Shown: piece after piece, positions 1 to 8,436 of the stretch
Layout of the letters: each line of letters starts with the position of its first letter
Position numbering within the stretch: position 1 is the first letter of the stretch
Origin: Frankia nepalensis
Lineage (GTDB): Bacteria; Actinomycetota; Actinomycetes; Frankiales; Frankiaceae
NCBI RefSeq assembly: GCF_016786325.1
Contig: NZ_JADWYU010000186.1
Span: forward strand, 1-39,132
Length of the DNA: 39,132 nt
Reading direction: 5' to 3'
Made by a program: the position numbers and the translations under genes
The notes under the pieces: model-generated
Databases searched by the model: none
The model's input: only the letters and a program-made list of their open reading frames with translations
What the model was told of the DNA's origin: nothing

Positions 1-86
1 TACTTCGGGTCCAGATAGTCGCGGTACTGCTCCGGCGGCAACCCGGCATGCGTGTCAGTCGAGATCAACAGGTATTTGTCGCTCAT
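1..86 (-). CDS. Amidohydrolase-family protein (5-prime fragment)
   Basis: Only the first 28 codons are inside the window; the gene runs off the left edge. The N-terminus reads MSDKYLLISTDTHAG and continues with PPEQYRDYLDPKY. This matches the start of amidohydrolase_2-type TIM-barrel metal hydrolases/decarboxylases, in which an early D-x-H pair supplies metal ligands. A GGGGAG purine run lies 10 nt upstream of the ATG. It follows the decarboxylase-family gene by only 20 nt on the same strand, so it is probably the distal gene of the Rieske operon. In catabolic clusters such proteins often hydrolyse or decarboxylate ring-cleavage products, but the substrate here cannot be inferred from so short a piece. 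Confidence 0.7.
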   Translation of the reverse strand, partial: MSDKYLLISTDTHAGLPPEQYRDYLDPK

Positions 87-106
87 GGCCTGTGCGCTCC
101 CCGCCG

Positions 107-871
107 TCAGTGGTCGTAGCGGCTGTACGCGAACGGCTCGAAAGCGACCGGATCGACCGGTCCGACGACACTCGCCTTACCCTTCGACGACCGCGTCGTC
201 CACGCGATCGAGGCGGTCTCCCGCACGGGAAGATCGACGATCGGCGCCGTCGGCTCGTCGCGCAGCACGAGCTTGCCCTCGACGCTCTCGGCCGTCACCG
301 GGGTACGGACCTGGTCGTAACGCACCAGCAGCGGGTCACCGTCGAAACCGGACCCGGACACGGCGGGCATGAACTTGTACCACCACTGCGCGGCCGGGTA
401 GGGCTCCCCCACCGGCAGCGGACCGGCGACATCGCCGACGATCTCCACGAAGGTCACGCCGTTGCGGGTGATCCGCCCCTCGACGTGGTCGCCGGCGCGG
501 ATGAGCTCGATGTCGGCGAGCTTCTTCGGCTCGCCGTTGCGCTCCCGGCTGACCGAGATAGCGCTTTCCAGGTCAATCGGGATCAGCAGCGGGTACTCCC
601 CGGTGAACCCGTCGTAGACCGCGTCGACGGCCAGGAACCCGACCAGTTCCTTGTGGCGGTACTCCCCGAACGTCAGGTCGATGTCGGTGATCCGGACGTG
701 CACCCGGGGCTCGGCCGGCGGGGTCAGCGGCGGCGGGAGGACGGCGGCGAGCGCCTCCGGGTCCGTCAGGTAGACCACCTCCAGCGACGGAATCGGCGGA
801 AGCCCGGCTCCCAGGTCCTGCCGCTCGCCGTCGGCTAACTTCTTGATCTCACGTACCCACCGGTTGCCCAT
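107..871 (-). CDS. Acetoacetate decarboxylase family protein
   Basis: The 254-residue product is close to the roughly 245 residues of clostridial acetoacetate decarboxylase. The E-P-K-K-L-A segment puts Lys116-Lys117 where the family has its Schiff-base lysine and the neighbouring lysine that lowers its pKa. A family member could decarboxylate a beta-keto acid, but some relatives are aldolase-dehydratases, so the exact reaction is open. The ATG at 871 was chosen over an upstream start at 958 because AAGGAG lies just ahead of it and the upstream frame overlaps the Rieske gene. It lies 79 nt downstream of the Rieske gene on the same strand and just upstream of the amidohydrolase, which suggests a three-gene operon. 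Confidence 0.82.
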   Translation of the reverse strand: MGNRWVREIKKLADGERQDLGAGLPPIPSLEVVYLTDPEALAAVLPPPLTPPAEPRVHVRITDIDLTFGEYRHKELVGFLAVDAVYDGFTGEYPLLIPIDLESAISVSRERNGEPKKLADIELIRAGDHVEGRITRNGVTFVEIVGDVAGPLPVGEPYPAAQWWYKFMPAVSGSGFDGDPLLVRYDQVRTPVTAESVEGKLVLRDEPTAPIVDLPVRETASIAWTTRSSKGKASVVGPVDPVAFEPFAYSRYDH

Positions 872-950
872 GGGGACTCCTTCGCGGACGTCGGGGTGTG
901 GAGAGGCCGGGTTCTCGGGGTGGTGGAGGCTGAAAGCGGACGAGAGCCGC

Positions 951-2051
951 TCAGGCATCGGGGTAGGAGTAGAACTGGGCGCACCAGCGGCGATGCTCCG
1001 TGATGCCCTTCTCGGAGGGACGCAGCACGGGCGGGTCCTTGAAGATCTTGTTCTCCCAGATCGGGAAGTCCTGGCTGACGCCGGCGACGAAGCTGTCCGC
1101 CGCCGCCTCGGCGACCCCCTCGCCGGCGCGGCGGGGCGAGGTGAAGATCCAGCGGCAGTGCACGTTCTCCTCGTCGATCGGGGTCGTCGACGACAGGAAC
1201 GTGGTGTAGTCCTTCACCCGCAGCACGCCGAGGCCCAGGCCGTAGCCCTCCCGGACGAAGTTGCCGTCCATGCCGACGGTGCGCTTGTAGTGGCCGTCGG
1301 TGTGGAACTCCTCCTCGGGCACCGCGGGCGTGCCGTGCACGAACCTGAAGTGCGGGGTGTCGACGTTGTTCTCGGCCATCTCCTGGCAGCAGGTGGCGAT
1401 CTCGAACTCCCGGACGACGATGGGTGACCAGTCGTCGTCGTGGAACTCGGGCACGTCGGGCACGTCGTAGAACGGCTCGGAGCCCTCCAGGTGGTGCCAG
1501 GCCCAGATCATGTGGTTGCGCTCGATCGTCGGGTAGACGCGGGCGGTCGCCGTCTTCGGGATGTAGTCGACGTCGTCGTAGGGCACCTCGACGCAGCTCC
1601 CGCTGGCGCCGTCGAAGCGCCAGCCGTGGAACGGGCACTGCAGCGTGCCGTCGACCACCCGGCCGCCGACGCCCAGGTGGGCGCCCAGGTGCGGGCAGTA
1701 GGCGTCCAGCAGATGGGGGGTGCCGTCCGCGGCCCGGAACAGCACGAGGTCCTTGCCGAAGTAGTAGAGGTTGCGGGTCTCTCGGGGCGCGATCTCGTCG
1801 GCGGTGGCCACGATGAACCAGCCGTTCGGGATCGGGAAGGGGAACCGCCGCCCGCGCTGGCGGCGGACCCGGGTGCGCAGGGACAGGTCCGTGGCCGTGT
1901 CGGGCCGCTTGGGCATCGGCAGGCCGACGAACCGGTCCACCCGCCCGCTCAGCACGGGCACCTCCCCCACCGGGTAGGCCGTCCTCGCCGCCGGCCCGTC
2001 GTCGCGGACCCGCGCGGGCTCCCGCGTCGCGGCCTCGTCGGAGATCGTCAT
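951..2051 (-). CDS. Rieske [2Fe-2S] oxygenase, terminal component (KshA-like)
   Basis: The 366-residue protein has the Rieske cluster motif C119-x-H121 ... C139-x2-H142 (CPHLGAH and CPFHGW). It also has the mononuclear iron motif N-x-x-D231-x2-H234-x4-H239. The layout is that of single-component terminal oxygenases such as 3-ketosteroid 9-alpha-hydroxylase KshA, which insert one oxygen atom into an alicyclic substrate. No ferredoxin reductase partner is seen in this window. The ATG at 2051 has GGAGG six bases upstream; the open frame further upstream is low-complexity and probably not translated. It leads the operon running down to the window edge and diverges from the acyl-CoA ligase gene. 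Steroid, terpenoid or other alicyclic acids are plausible substrates by inference only. Confidence 0.85.
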   Translation of the reverse strand: MTISDEAATREPARVRDDGPAARTAYPVGEVPVLSGRVDRFVGLPMPKRPDTATDLSLRTRVRRQRGRRFPFPIPNGWFIVATADEIAPRETRNLYYFGKDLVLFRAADGTPHLLDAYCPHLGAHLGVGGRVVDGTLQCPFHGWRFDGASGSCVEVPYDDVDYIPKTATARVYPTIERNHMIWAWHHLEGSEPFYDVPDVPEFHDDDWSPIVVREFEIATCCQEMAENNVDTPHFRFVHGTPAVPEEEFHTDGHYKRTVGMDGNFVREGYGLGLGVLRVKDYTTFLSSTTPIDEENVHCRWIFTSPRRAGEGVAEAAADSFVAGVSQDFPIWENKIFKDPPVLRPSEKGITEHRRWCAQFYSYPDA

Positions 2052-2370
2052 CTCCTGCCTCCAGGGGTGTGGCCCTCGGGCGGGCCGTGGGGATCCTCGC
2101 CAGGGCCGAGGACTCCGCGCCGGACGCGGCCGCCCTCGGTCCCCCCGCATGTCGTCTGTAGGTCCTCGCCAGGCCAGAGCCTCGGCGGTAGCTCGGACAG
2201 AAGGCAGAGTCGGATAAGATATACAATCACCCTCCGCCGCCATCGGCGAGAGGATCACTGAACCAACATTCAACAACGTCGCAGGCCGGTTCACAAGGGC
2301 GTTCGCCCGGACACCCGGTACCAGGACACGACCAACACCACAGCACGACCACGAGAAGCGGGAGAGCCAC
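2052..2370. promoter_or_regulatory. Divergent intergenic region, Rieske operon / acyl-CoA ligase
   Basis: This 319-bp gap between two divergent genes is mostly GC-rich. It has one A/T-rich island at 2212-2228 (separate entry). Two imperfect direct copies of a TCCTCGCCAGG-type segment lie near 2094 and 2164. No convincing small gene was found. Confidence 0.5.
2212..2228. promoter_or_regulatory. Putative regulon operator, site 1
   Basis: GGATAAGATATACAATC matches site 2 at 9321-9337 in 14 of 17 positions and the reverse complement of site 3 at 10700-10716 in 13 of 17. It is an A/T-rich island in a very GC-rich sequence, between the divergent Rieske and acyl-CoA ligase genes. On the minus strand it contains TATCTT, which could be a -10 element. 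It could be an operator overlapping the promoter, or only a shared -10. Confidence 0.5.
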
Positions 2371-4005
2371 GTGACCGACGGCGTGTGGGGCAGCGCTCCC
2401 CGGCACACGACCACAGCGCTGCTGCTGGCGCGCACCGAGAAGGACCCGGACTCCGAGTACCTGGACGTGAACGGCGCCAAGTTCAGCGCCGCCGAGGTCG
2501 CCCGGACGGCCGCGGCACTCGGCGCCGCGCTCGTGCGCGAGCTCGGCGTCCGCCCGGGCGACCGGGTCGCGAGCCTGATCGAGAACTCGCCGGAGGCGAT
2601 GCTCGTCTGGTGGGCCACCCAGTGGGCCGGCGGGATCGCGGTGCCGATCAACACCGCCTACAAGGGCGAGTACCTGCGCCATCAGCTGCGTGACTCGGGC
2701 GCGAGCGTCCTGGTCGTCGCCGCGGACCTGGCCGACCGGGCGCGGGCGGTCAGCGCCGACCTCGAGACGCTGCGCCACGTCGTCGTGACCGGCCCCGACC
2801 GGCTCGAGTTCCCGGGCGTCGCCGCCCACCGCTGGGGCGACCTGGCGGCGGCGAGCCCACTGGCGGCGCCGGTCGACCGGCGCCCCGCGGATCTGGCGAC
2901 CTTCATCTACACCGGCGGCACGACCGGCCCGTCCAAGGGCTGCATGCTCAGCCACAACTACCACGAGGCGCTGGCCACCCAGATCGGCGTGACCTGGGGA
3001 CGCACCGCCGACGACGTGCTGTGGACGCCGCTGCCGCTGTTCCACTTCAACGCGCTGACCACCGCCGTGATCGGCGCGCTGGTCTTCGGCGGGCGCTCGG
3101 CGATCTACCGGAAGTTCTCGGTGTCGAACTTCTGGCCGGAGATGAACCGCGCGGGCGCGACGCTGACGTCCACGCTCGGCACGATGGCCTACCTGCTCGC
3201 GCACGATGTCGACCGCCCGGAGATGCCGCGCTCCGGGGCGCCCGAGGCGAACACGTCGCTGCGGATGATGGGCGCGGCCCCGCTGCCGCCCGAGGTCGAC
3301 GACATCCTGCGCTCCCGGTTCGGCATCGAGACGTTCTCCGGCGCCTACGGCGTCACCGAGGCGAGCCTGATCTCCACCCTGCCGCCCGGCGTGCGCAACA
3401 AGCCAAGGGCCGCGGGAAAGATCAACGCGGACTATTTCGACGTCCGCGTGTTCGACGACGACGACAACGAGCTGCCGCGCGGCACCGACGGCGAGATCGT
3501 GGTGCGGCCCAAGCTCGCGCACGTCATGTTCGAGGGCTACTGGGGCCGGCCGGAGGCGACCGTCGAGACCAGCCGGAACTGGTGGTACCACACCGGCGAC
3601 ATCGGCCGAATCGACGCCGAGGACTTCCTGTTCTTCGTCGACCGCAAGGCCGACTACCTGCGCCGGCGCGGCGAGAACATCTCCAGCTTCGAGGTCGAGC
3701 GCGTCCTGATGGGCCACGGCGAGCTCGCCGACGTGGCCGTGCACGCCGTCTTCAGCAAGCTCACCGAGGACGACGTGAAGGTGACCGCGACCCGTGTCTC
3801 GGGCTCGACGCTCACCGAGGAGCAGCTCTTCCGCTGGTGCGTCGACGCGCTGCCGTACTTCGCGATCCCGCGCTACATCGAGTTCCGCGACGAGCTGCCG
3901 CGCAGCCCGGTCGGCCGGGTGCTCAAGCGGGACCTGCGCGCCGAGGGCGTCACGCCGGCCACCTGGGACGCCGAGGCCGCCGGCATCACCTACGAGAAGC
4001 GCTGA
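2371..4005 (+). CDS. AMP-forming acyl-CoA synthetase (CaiC/FadD-like)
   Basis: The 544-residue protein belongs to the adenylate-forming ANL superfamily and would activate a carboxylic acid to its CoA thioester with ATP. Visible motifs are the P-loop-like YTGGTTGPSKG near residue 180, GAYGVTE near 325, YHTGDIG near 407, the hinge DRKADYLRRRGENIS near 422-436, and the C-terminal lysine in GRVLKRDLR. The GTG start at 2371 has GGGAGAG four bases upstream. It stands alone on the plus strand, opposite the Rieske operon, and ends at a strong terminator. It is probably the entry enzyme that commits the imported acid to the CoA-linked steps encoded nearby. The closest-looking subgroup is crotonobetaine/carnitine-CoA ligase, but substrate assignment is not possible. 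Confidence 0.88.
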   Translation: MTDGVWGSAPRHTTTALLLARTEKDPDSEYLDVNGAKFSAAEVARTAAALGAALVRELGVRPGDRVASLIENSPEAMLVWWATQWAGGIAVPINTAYKGEYLRHQLRDSGASVLVVAADLADRARAVSADLETLRHVVVTGPDRLEFPGVAAHRWGDLAAASPLAAPVDRRPADLATFIYTGGTTGPSKGCMLSHNYHEALATQIGVTWGRTADDVLWTPLPLFHFNALTTAVIGALVFGGRSAIYRKFSVSNFWPEMNRAGATLTSTLGTMAYLLAHDVDRPEMPRSGAPEANTSLRMMGAAPLPPEVDDILRSRFGIETFSGAYGVTEASLISTLPPGVRNKPRAAGKINADYFDVRVFDDDDNELPRGTDGEIVVRPKLAHVMFEGYWGRPEATVETSRNWWYHTGDIGRIDAEDFLFFVDRKADYLRRRGENISSFEVERVLMGHGELADVAVHAVFSKLTEDDVKVTATRVSGSTLTEEQLFRWCVDALPYFAIPRYIEFRDELPRSPVGRVLKRDLRAEGVTPATWDAEAAGITYEKR

Positions 4006-4028
4006 GCCACCTGGCGGCAGATGATGAG

Positions 4029-4060
4029 AAAAGCCCTGACGGCCCGCCGTCAGGGCTTTT
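4029..4060. terminator. Rho-independent terminator, bidirectional
   Basis: Perfect 15-bp arms AAAAGCCCTGACGGC and GCCGTCAGGGCTTTT enclose a 2-base loop. The stem carries A and T runs on the two sides, so it can work in both directions. It lies 24 nt after the acyl-CoA ligase stop and 86 nt after the gntR stop on the other strand. Confidence 0.9.
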
Positions 4061-4145
4061 CTCGTGGGTGGACCACTTCTGAGCCTTTCCGTCCCGGGCC
4101 CGACCGGCCGGGCCGGCGCGGATCAGCGGGGCAGACGGAAAGGGT

Positions 4146-4871
4146 TCATTCCTCCGCGGCCCAGATAATGTTGCGGGACCGCAGCAGGTCGACGACGAGC
4201 TCGCCGTGGCCGCGCAGCATCTTCACGAACTCCGCGGACGCGCGCTGGCCGTCGCCCTCCCGGATCGCGCGGTTGACCGCCGCGATACCGCGCTTCTGCG
4301 GCTCGATGGTGCCGGGAACCAGCTCGAAGAAGTTCCCGGGAATGACGCCCGTCATCAGCCGGCCGAACGAGGACAGCCGCGGCGAGGCCGCCATCGCGAA
4401 AATCTGGCGAAGATAGGTCTCGTTGGCGTGCAGGACGTCGTCGGGGTCCTGCGCCGCGCGCAGCGCGCGCTCGGCGACGGACAGCGCCTCGACGCCCTCC
4501 TTCTCGCCCCGCTCGGTGGCACGCTCGGCGGCCAGCCCATAGAGCTGGCCGAGCAGCGCGTAGTGGTCGCGCACCGAGTTCAGGTCGAGGCCGTGCACGA
4601 ACGCGCCCCGGTGGGGCTCGATCGAGATCCAGCCCTCGCTCTCCAGGGCGATCATCGCCTCACGCACCGGAATGCGGCTGACGCCCAGTTCCTCGGCGAT
4701 CTCATCCTGGCGGACGTGGTCACCCTGGCGCAGGGTGCCGGCAAAAATCAGGCTTCGGATATGGTCCGCGACCTGGCTTCCGCTGCTCCTGCGGTCGACA
4801 ACGGACCGTTTGCCCGCCGCATGGTGCGAAAGCGGGCTGGCGGCGGTCGCCGTCCGGCGGTTGGGAGGTAT
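4146..4871 (-). CDS. GntR-family (FCD) transcriptional regulator, start codon unusual
   Basis: The frame encodes an N-terminal winged helix (...QVADHIRSLIFAGTL ... DEIAEELGVSRIPVREAM...) followed by an all-helical FCD/FadR-C ligand domain (HYALLGQLYGLAAERA ... NETYLRQIF). It is about 241 residues if read from ATA at 4871-4869. The frame is open up to 4886 but has no ATG, GTG or TTG before the GTG at 4667, which falls inside the recognition helix region. AAGGAG sits exactly 7 nt upstream of the ATA. An ATG at 4890 is in another frame. So either ATA is the start or a 1-nt indel separates ATG 4890 from the gene. FCD regulators usually sense small organic acids or acyl-CoAs. Its place between the ligase and transporter genes suggests it controls the island. 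Confidence 0.82.
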   Translation of the reverse strand: MPPNRRTATAASPLSHHAAGKRSVVDRRSSGSQVADHIRSLIFAGTLRQGDHVRQDEIAEELGVSRIPVREAMIALESEGWISIEPHRGAFVHGLDLNSVRDHYALLGQLYGLAAERATERGEKEGVEALSVAERALRAAQDPDDVLHANETYLRQIFAMAASPRLSSFGRLMTGVIPGNFFELVPGTIEPQKRGIAAVNRAIREGDGQRASAEFVKMLRGHGELVVDLLRSRNIIWAAEE

Positions 4872-4989
4872 GGCCGTGCTCCTTGCTCATCTGGGTAGCT
4901 CACTCATGGGTCGGCCCATACCAACTCACGAGACCGGCTCATAAGACCTGCGCGCACGGCCCGCGCAAACGCGCGGCGGACCGGCTACG

Positions 4990-5006
4990 AACTGTAGGAA
5001 GTATAC
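4990..5006. promoter_or_regulatory. Weak regulon-motif-like site upstream of gntR
   Basis: On the minus strand this reads GTATACTTCCTACAGTT. It matches site 2 in about 10 of 17 positions and includes the palindromic core GTATAC. It lies about 120 bp upstream of gntR in a locally A/T-richer patch. The similarity is weak, so the call is tentative. Confidence 0.25.
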
Positions 5007-5102
5007 GACCTTGCGGCGCGACATCCGCGCGACGCGCGCGCGGGCCACGCATTGCGTCCGTCACGTTCCGGGCGCCCGCGGCGCGTCGTTCCACCGGGAG
5101 GC

Positions 5103-5144
5103 GGTGCCGGCGAGCGGGCAAAGAGAGCGCCTCTCGCCGGCACC
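5103..5144 (-). terminator. Hairpin downstream of the liv operon
   Basis: Perfect 12-bp arms GGTGCCGGCGAG and CTCGCCGGCACC enclose an 18-base loop, about 130 nt past the stop of the fused liv gene. There is no T tail, as is common for actinobacterial terminators. It could instead stabilise the 3-prime end of the mRNA. Confidence 0.5.
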
Positions 5145-5274
5145 ACGCGCCTCGGTGGCTGGCGGCACCACCAACCTGGCCGATATCTCCCGAGCGTCGT
5201 CGGCTACTTGGATGTCGAAACGGCGGAAGATCCTCCCAAGGCGCCCCCTCACGCGAGGCCCGGCCGAGCCGGCG

Positions 5275-8229
5275 TCAGTCCTCCGTGTCCAGACGGCCGG
5301 ACCCGGCGGAGGTGGCGACGGCGTCGAGCGGCCGCTCGCGCTCGCCCGCCTCCGGCGCGAGGCCCAGGTAGGCGGTGGCCAGGCGCTCGGCGTCGACCTC
5401 GGCCGCCGGACCCGTCCAGGTGATGTGCCCGACGGTGAGGAAGGCGACCCGGTCGGCGATCGCGAGCGCGTCGCGGGTCTTCTCCTCGGCGATGAGCAGC
5501 GCCGTGCCCTGGCTCTGCAGGCTGCGCAGCGCCTCGAAGATCTGCTCGATGATGAGCGGGGCGAGACCGAGCGACGGCTCGTCGGCCACCAGCAGCTTCG
5601 GCGGGCGGACCAGCGCGGGCGCCAGCGTGAGCATCTGCTGCTCACCGCCCGACATCGTGCCAGCCGCCTGGTTGCGCCGCTCCTTGAGCACGGGGAAGGC
5701 GTCGTAGGCGCCCTCGCGCTCGGCCGCGTCCCGCAGCCACAGCTGGAGGTTCTCCTCGACGGTCAGGTCGGGGAAGATGCCGCGGCCCTCGGGGGCGAGG
5801 TAGGCGCTGTCGCGCTCCCGCCGGCGCGCCGGGACTCCGGTGACGTCCTGGCCGGCGAGCCAGATCGTCCCGCCGCGCGCCGGCACCAGGCCACCGACGA
5901 CCGAGCACAGGGTCGTCTTGCCGGCGCCGTTGCTGCCCAGCAGGGCGACCGCCTCGCCGGGGCTGACGGTGAGGTCGATCCCGTGCAGGACCTCGATCTC
6001 GCCGTAGCCGGCCTTGAGCCCGGACAGCCGCAGCACCGGCGCCGCGGCGCCGTCGGCCACCGGGGCCGCGACCGGGGTGGCCGTGGCGACCGAGGCCGCG
6101 GCCGCCTCGGCGGCCGCCTGCTGCGCGGCCTTGCGCGCGGCGCGCTCCTGGCGGATCCGGGCGCCGGCGGCGAGGCCGCCCTCCGGGTCACGCGCCAGGC
6201 CGATCGCGCCGAGGCCGAACAGCATCTGCATGAAGTAGGTGGACGCCGGGACGTGGTCGAGGCCGACTGCCGCGACCACCAGCAGCGCGACCGCGATGCC
6301 CCCGCCCGTCAGCTTGCGGACGGTGAGGCCGCCCTTGACCATCAGCGTGACCAGGCTGAGCAGCGCGACGGCCGCGCCGAGGCTGAAGATGATCCGCATG
6401 ACGAGGCCGGACTCGAGCGCCTCCGGCGCGACGACCATCATCAGGCCCGCGAGCACCGCGCCCGCCGGCCGACGGATGCTGAGGGTGACCGTGGTGGCCA
6501 GCCACACCAGGCCGAGCAGCACGTCGAAGTCGGTGTTGGTGACCCGGCCGCGACTCGAGGCCAGCAGTACGCCGCCGAAGCCGGCGATGCCCGCCGAGAT
6601 CACGAACACCAGCAGCTTCATCCGGTCGGCGGCGATGCCGCTGGTCCGGGCGCCGACCTCGGTGGAGCGGACGGCCAGCATCGCCCGGCCCGTGCTGGAG
6701 ACGCGCAGCGCGTGCACCAGCCAGACCACCAGGCACACCAGCACCAGCATGAACAGCACCCGCCAGCGCGGGTTGGTGGTGTCGATCGGCCCCAGCTTCG
6801 GCGGGGTCACCGCCCAGCCACTGGAACCGTTGGAGATGCTCCGGATCTGGAAGAGCAGGTTCTGGCCGACGTAGGCGAGCGCCAGCGTGGACAGCGCCAG
6901 CGGCAGGCCACCGAGGCGACGCGTCGGCAGCGCGACGATCAGGCCGATGAGGGCGGCGACCACCGTGCCCGCCAGCAGCGCCGGCAGGAACGGCACGTCG
7001 TGCGAGAGCATGATGCCCGCGGTGAACGCGCCGGAGAGCACGAACGCCGCCTGCGCGAGGCTCACCATGCCGCCGATGCCGGTGACGACGGTGAACGACA
7101 GCAACACGATCGAGGTGGCCAGGCCCTGGGCGAGCAGGCCCGCCCAGTAGTCGTCGGCGCCCCAGGCGGTGAAGCCGAGCAGGGCCACGGTGAGCACCGC
7201 CCACACCGCGCGCCGCCGCCACGGGTCGGTGCTGAGGTCGTACGCCGGTGGCTTCTCCTCCAGCGTGGTACCGGCGCTGCGTCCGCGCTCGGCGCCGAAG
7301 AAGATCAGCAGGACGAACAGGATGATGAACGGCACCGCGGTGCGGAAGCCGGTGATGTCGAGGTAGTCCGAGACGTAGCCGTCGACCAGGTTCTGCGCGA
7401 CGCCGAGCAGCAGGCCGCCGAGCATCGCGATCGGGATCGAGGCCATCCGGCCGAGCACGACCGCCGGGATCGAGATGAACAGCAGCGTGTTGTAGCTGAA
7501 CGAGTTCAGGCCGAACATCGGGGCGAGCAGGACGCCGACCAGGCCCGCGAGGCCGCACGAGGTGATCCAGGAGACCGCGGAGGCGCGGTCCGGGTCGACG
7601 CTGCGCAGCGCGGCGAGGTTCGGCCGGCTCACCGACGCGCGCATCTCGAGGCCGATGCGGGTGTGGCGCACCAGGTACCACAACAGCACCGCCGCGAAGA
7701 CCGCCGCGCCGAGCATCGCGAGCTGGTCGCTGTCGATGATCAGCCCGTCGCCGAAGGTGTAGCTCTCCTTCGGGCTCGGGCCGAGGCCGGGAATCCGGAA
7801 GACGTCCTCGATCGCGGGCACGCAGCGGGCGTCGGGCTCCTGCGGGGTACAGCCGGCCAGGTTCGCCTTGTCCTTGAGCAGCGCGACGATCCACAGCCCC
7901 AGCGAGGGCAGCGCGATCAGCAGGCCGAGCGAAGCCACCATCCGGGCGGCGATCGACGCCTCCCGTAGCGGGTTGAACAGCACCTTGTGCAGTAACCAGC
8001 CGAGCAACGGCGCGAAGATGCCGATGCAGATGACCGCACTGAGCCAGATCGGCAGCTTCTGGCCGGAGTTCAGCTGGAAGAACAGGTAGGCGGTCGAGAA
8101 GGCGACGCCGCCCTGCCCGAAGTTGAAGACGCCGGATGTCTGGTAGCTCAGCGTCAGCCCAGACGCGAGGATCGCGTACAAAGCGCCGGTGACCAGCCCC
8201 GCGACGACCAGGTTGAAGAACTCGGTCAC
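5275..8229 (-). CDS. LIV-type ABC transporter, LivH-LivM-LivF fusion
   Basis: This 984-residue polypeptide joins three transporter parts that are usually separate. Residues 1 to about 310 form a LivH-type permease (FFNLVVAGLVTGALYAILASGL). Residues about 330-660 form a LivM-type permease. An Ala/Arg-rich, probably helical linker spans about 665-715. A LivF-type ATPase follows, with Walker A GSNGAGKTT, signature MSGGEQQ and Walker B LLVADEPSLGLAP. The GTG start at 8229 has GGAGG five bases upstream. It follows livG on the same strand, after the thiolase-fold gene. LIV-type (HAAT) importers carry branched-chain amino acids, but in actinobacterial catabolic islands they often carry organic acids. 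Association with the catabolic genes suggests uptake of the pathway substrate. Confidence 0.88.
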   Translation of the reverse strand: MTEFFNLVVAGLVTGALYAILASGLTLSYQTSGVFNFGQGGVAFSTAYLFFQLNSGQKLPIWLSAVICIGIFAPLLGWLLHKVLFNPLREASIAARMVASLGLLIALPSLGLWIVALLKDKANLAGCTPQEPDARCVPAIEDVFRIPGLGPSPKESYTFGDGLIIDSDQLAMLGAAVFAAVLLWYLVRHTRIGLEMRASVSRPNLAALRSVDPDRASAVSWITSCGLAGLVGVLLAPMFGLNSFSYNTLLFISIPAVVLGRMASIPIAMLGGLLLGVAQNLVDGYVSDYLDITGFRTAVPFIILFVLLIFFGAERGRSAGTTLEEKPPAYDLSTDPWRRRAVWAVLTVALLGFTAWGADDYWAGLLAQGLATSIVLLSFTVVTGIGGMVSLAQAAFVLSGAFTAGIMLSHDVPFLPALLAGTVVAALIGLIVALPTRRLGGLPLALSTLALAYVGQNLLFQIRSISNGSSGWAVTPPKLGPIDTTNPRWRVLFMLVLVCLVVWLVHALRVSSTGRAMLAVRSTEVGARTSGIAADRMKLLVFVISAGIAGFGGVLLASSRGRVTNTDFDVLLGLVWLATTVTLSIRRPAGAVLAGLMMVVAPEALESGLVMRIIFSLGAAVALLSLVTLMVKGGLTVRKLTGGGIAVALLVVAAVGLDHVPASTYFMQMLFGLGAIGLARDPEGGLAAGARIRQERAARKAAQQAAAEAAAASVATATPVAAPVADGAAAPVLRLSGLKAGYGEIEVLHGIDLTVSPGEAVALLGSNGAGKTTLCSVVGGLVPARGGTIWLAGQDVTGVPARRRERDSAYLAPEGRGIFPDLTVEENLQLWLRDAAEREGAYDAFPVLKERRNQAAGTMSGGEQQMLTLAPALVRPPKLLVADEPSLGLAPLIIEQIFEALRSLQSQGTALLIAEEKTRDALAIADRVAFLTVGHITWTGPAAEVDAERLATAYLGLAPEAGERERPLDAVATSAGSGRLDTED

Positions 8230-8436
8230 GTACTCCTCCTTATGACGTCCGCGGGGACGCGGCGTCCGGGTGCCCCGTCCGGGCGGGCGGGCAACCGCCG
8301 ATCGGGGGTGGCGCCGCCGTCATCCGGTCGCTGCCCGGCGACGGCGTTTCCTGATATTTACGGTTATCGGCCGTCGTCCGGGGCGGAGAACAGGCCCAGT
8401 GCCGCGTGGGCCACCGCGCCGCTCCCCGCCTGGCGG

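Larger units (their letters stand above)
4872..5274. other. Intergenic region between gntR and the liv transporter gene
   Basis: This gap of about 400 bp holds the gntR promoter side and the 3-prime side of the fused liv gene. It contains an inverted repeat ATGGG-TCGG-CCCAT at 4906-4919, close upstream of gntR and a candidate autoregulatory site. It also contains the weak regulon-like site at 4990-5006 and the hairpin at 5103-5144. No coding sequence is supported here. Confidence 0.5.

Noticed and set aside
951-2654. 567-residue version of the Rieske protein starting at 2654
   Set aside because: The extension crosses the divergent promoter region and overlaps the ligase gene; the ATG at 2051 has an excellent Shine-Dalgarno.
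2227-3744. Long open frame (505 codons) antisense to the acyl-CoA ligase
   Set aside because: Its translation is low-complexity Arg/Gly/Val/Asp sequence typical of a high-GC shadow frame; the opposite strand has all ligase motifs.
5011-7968. 985-codon open frame antisense to the fused liv gene
   Set aside because: The translation is Arg/Gln/His/Asp-rich with no domain; it is the complement of a well-supported transporter gene.
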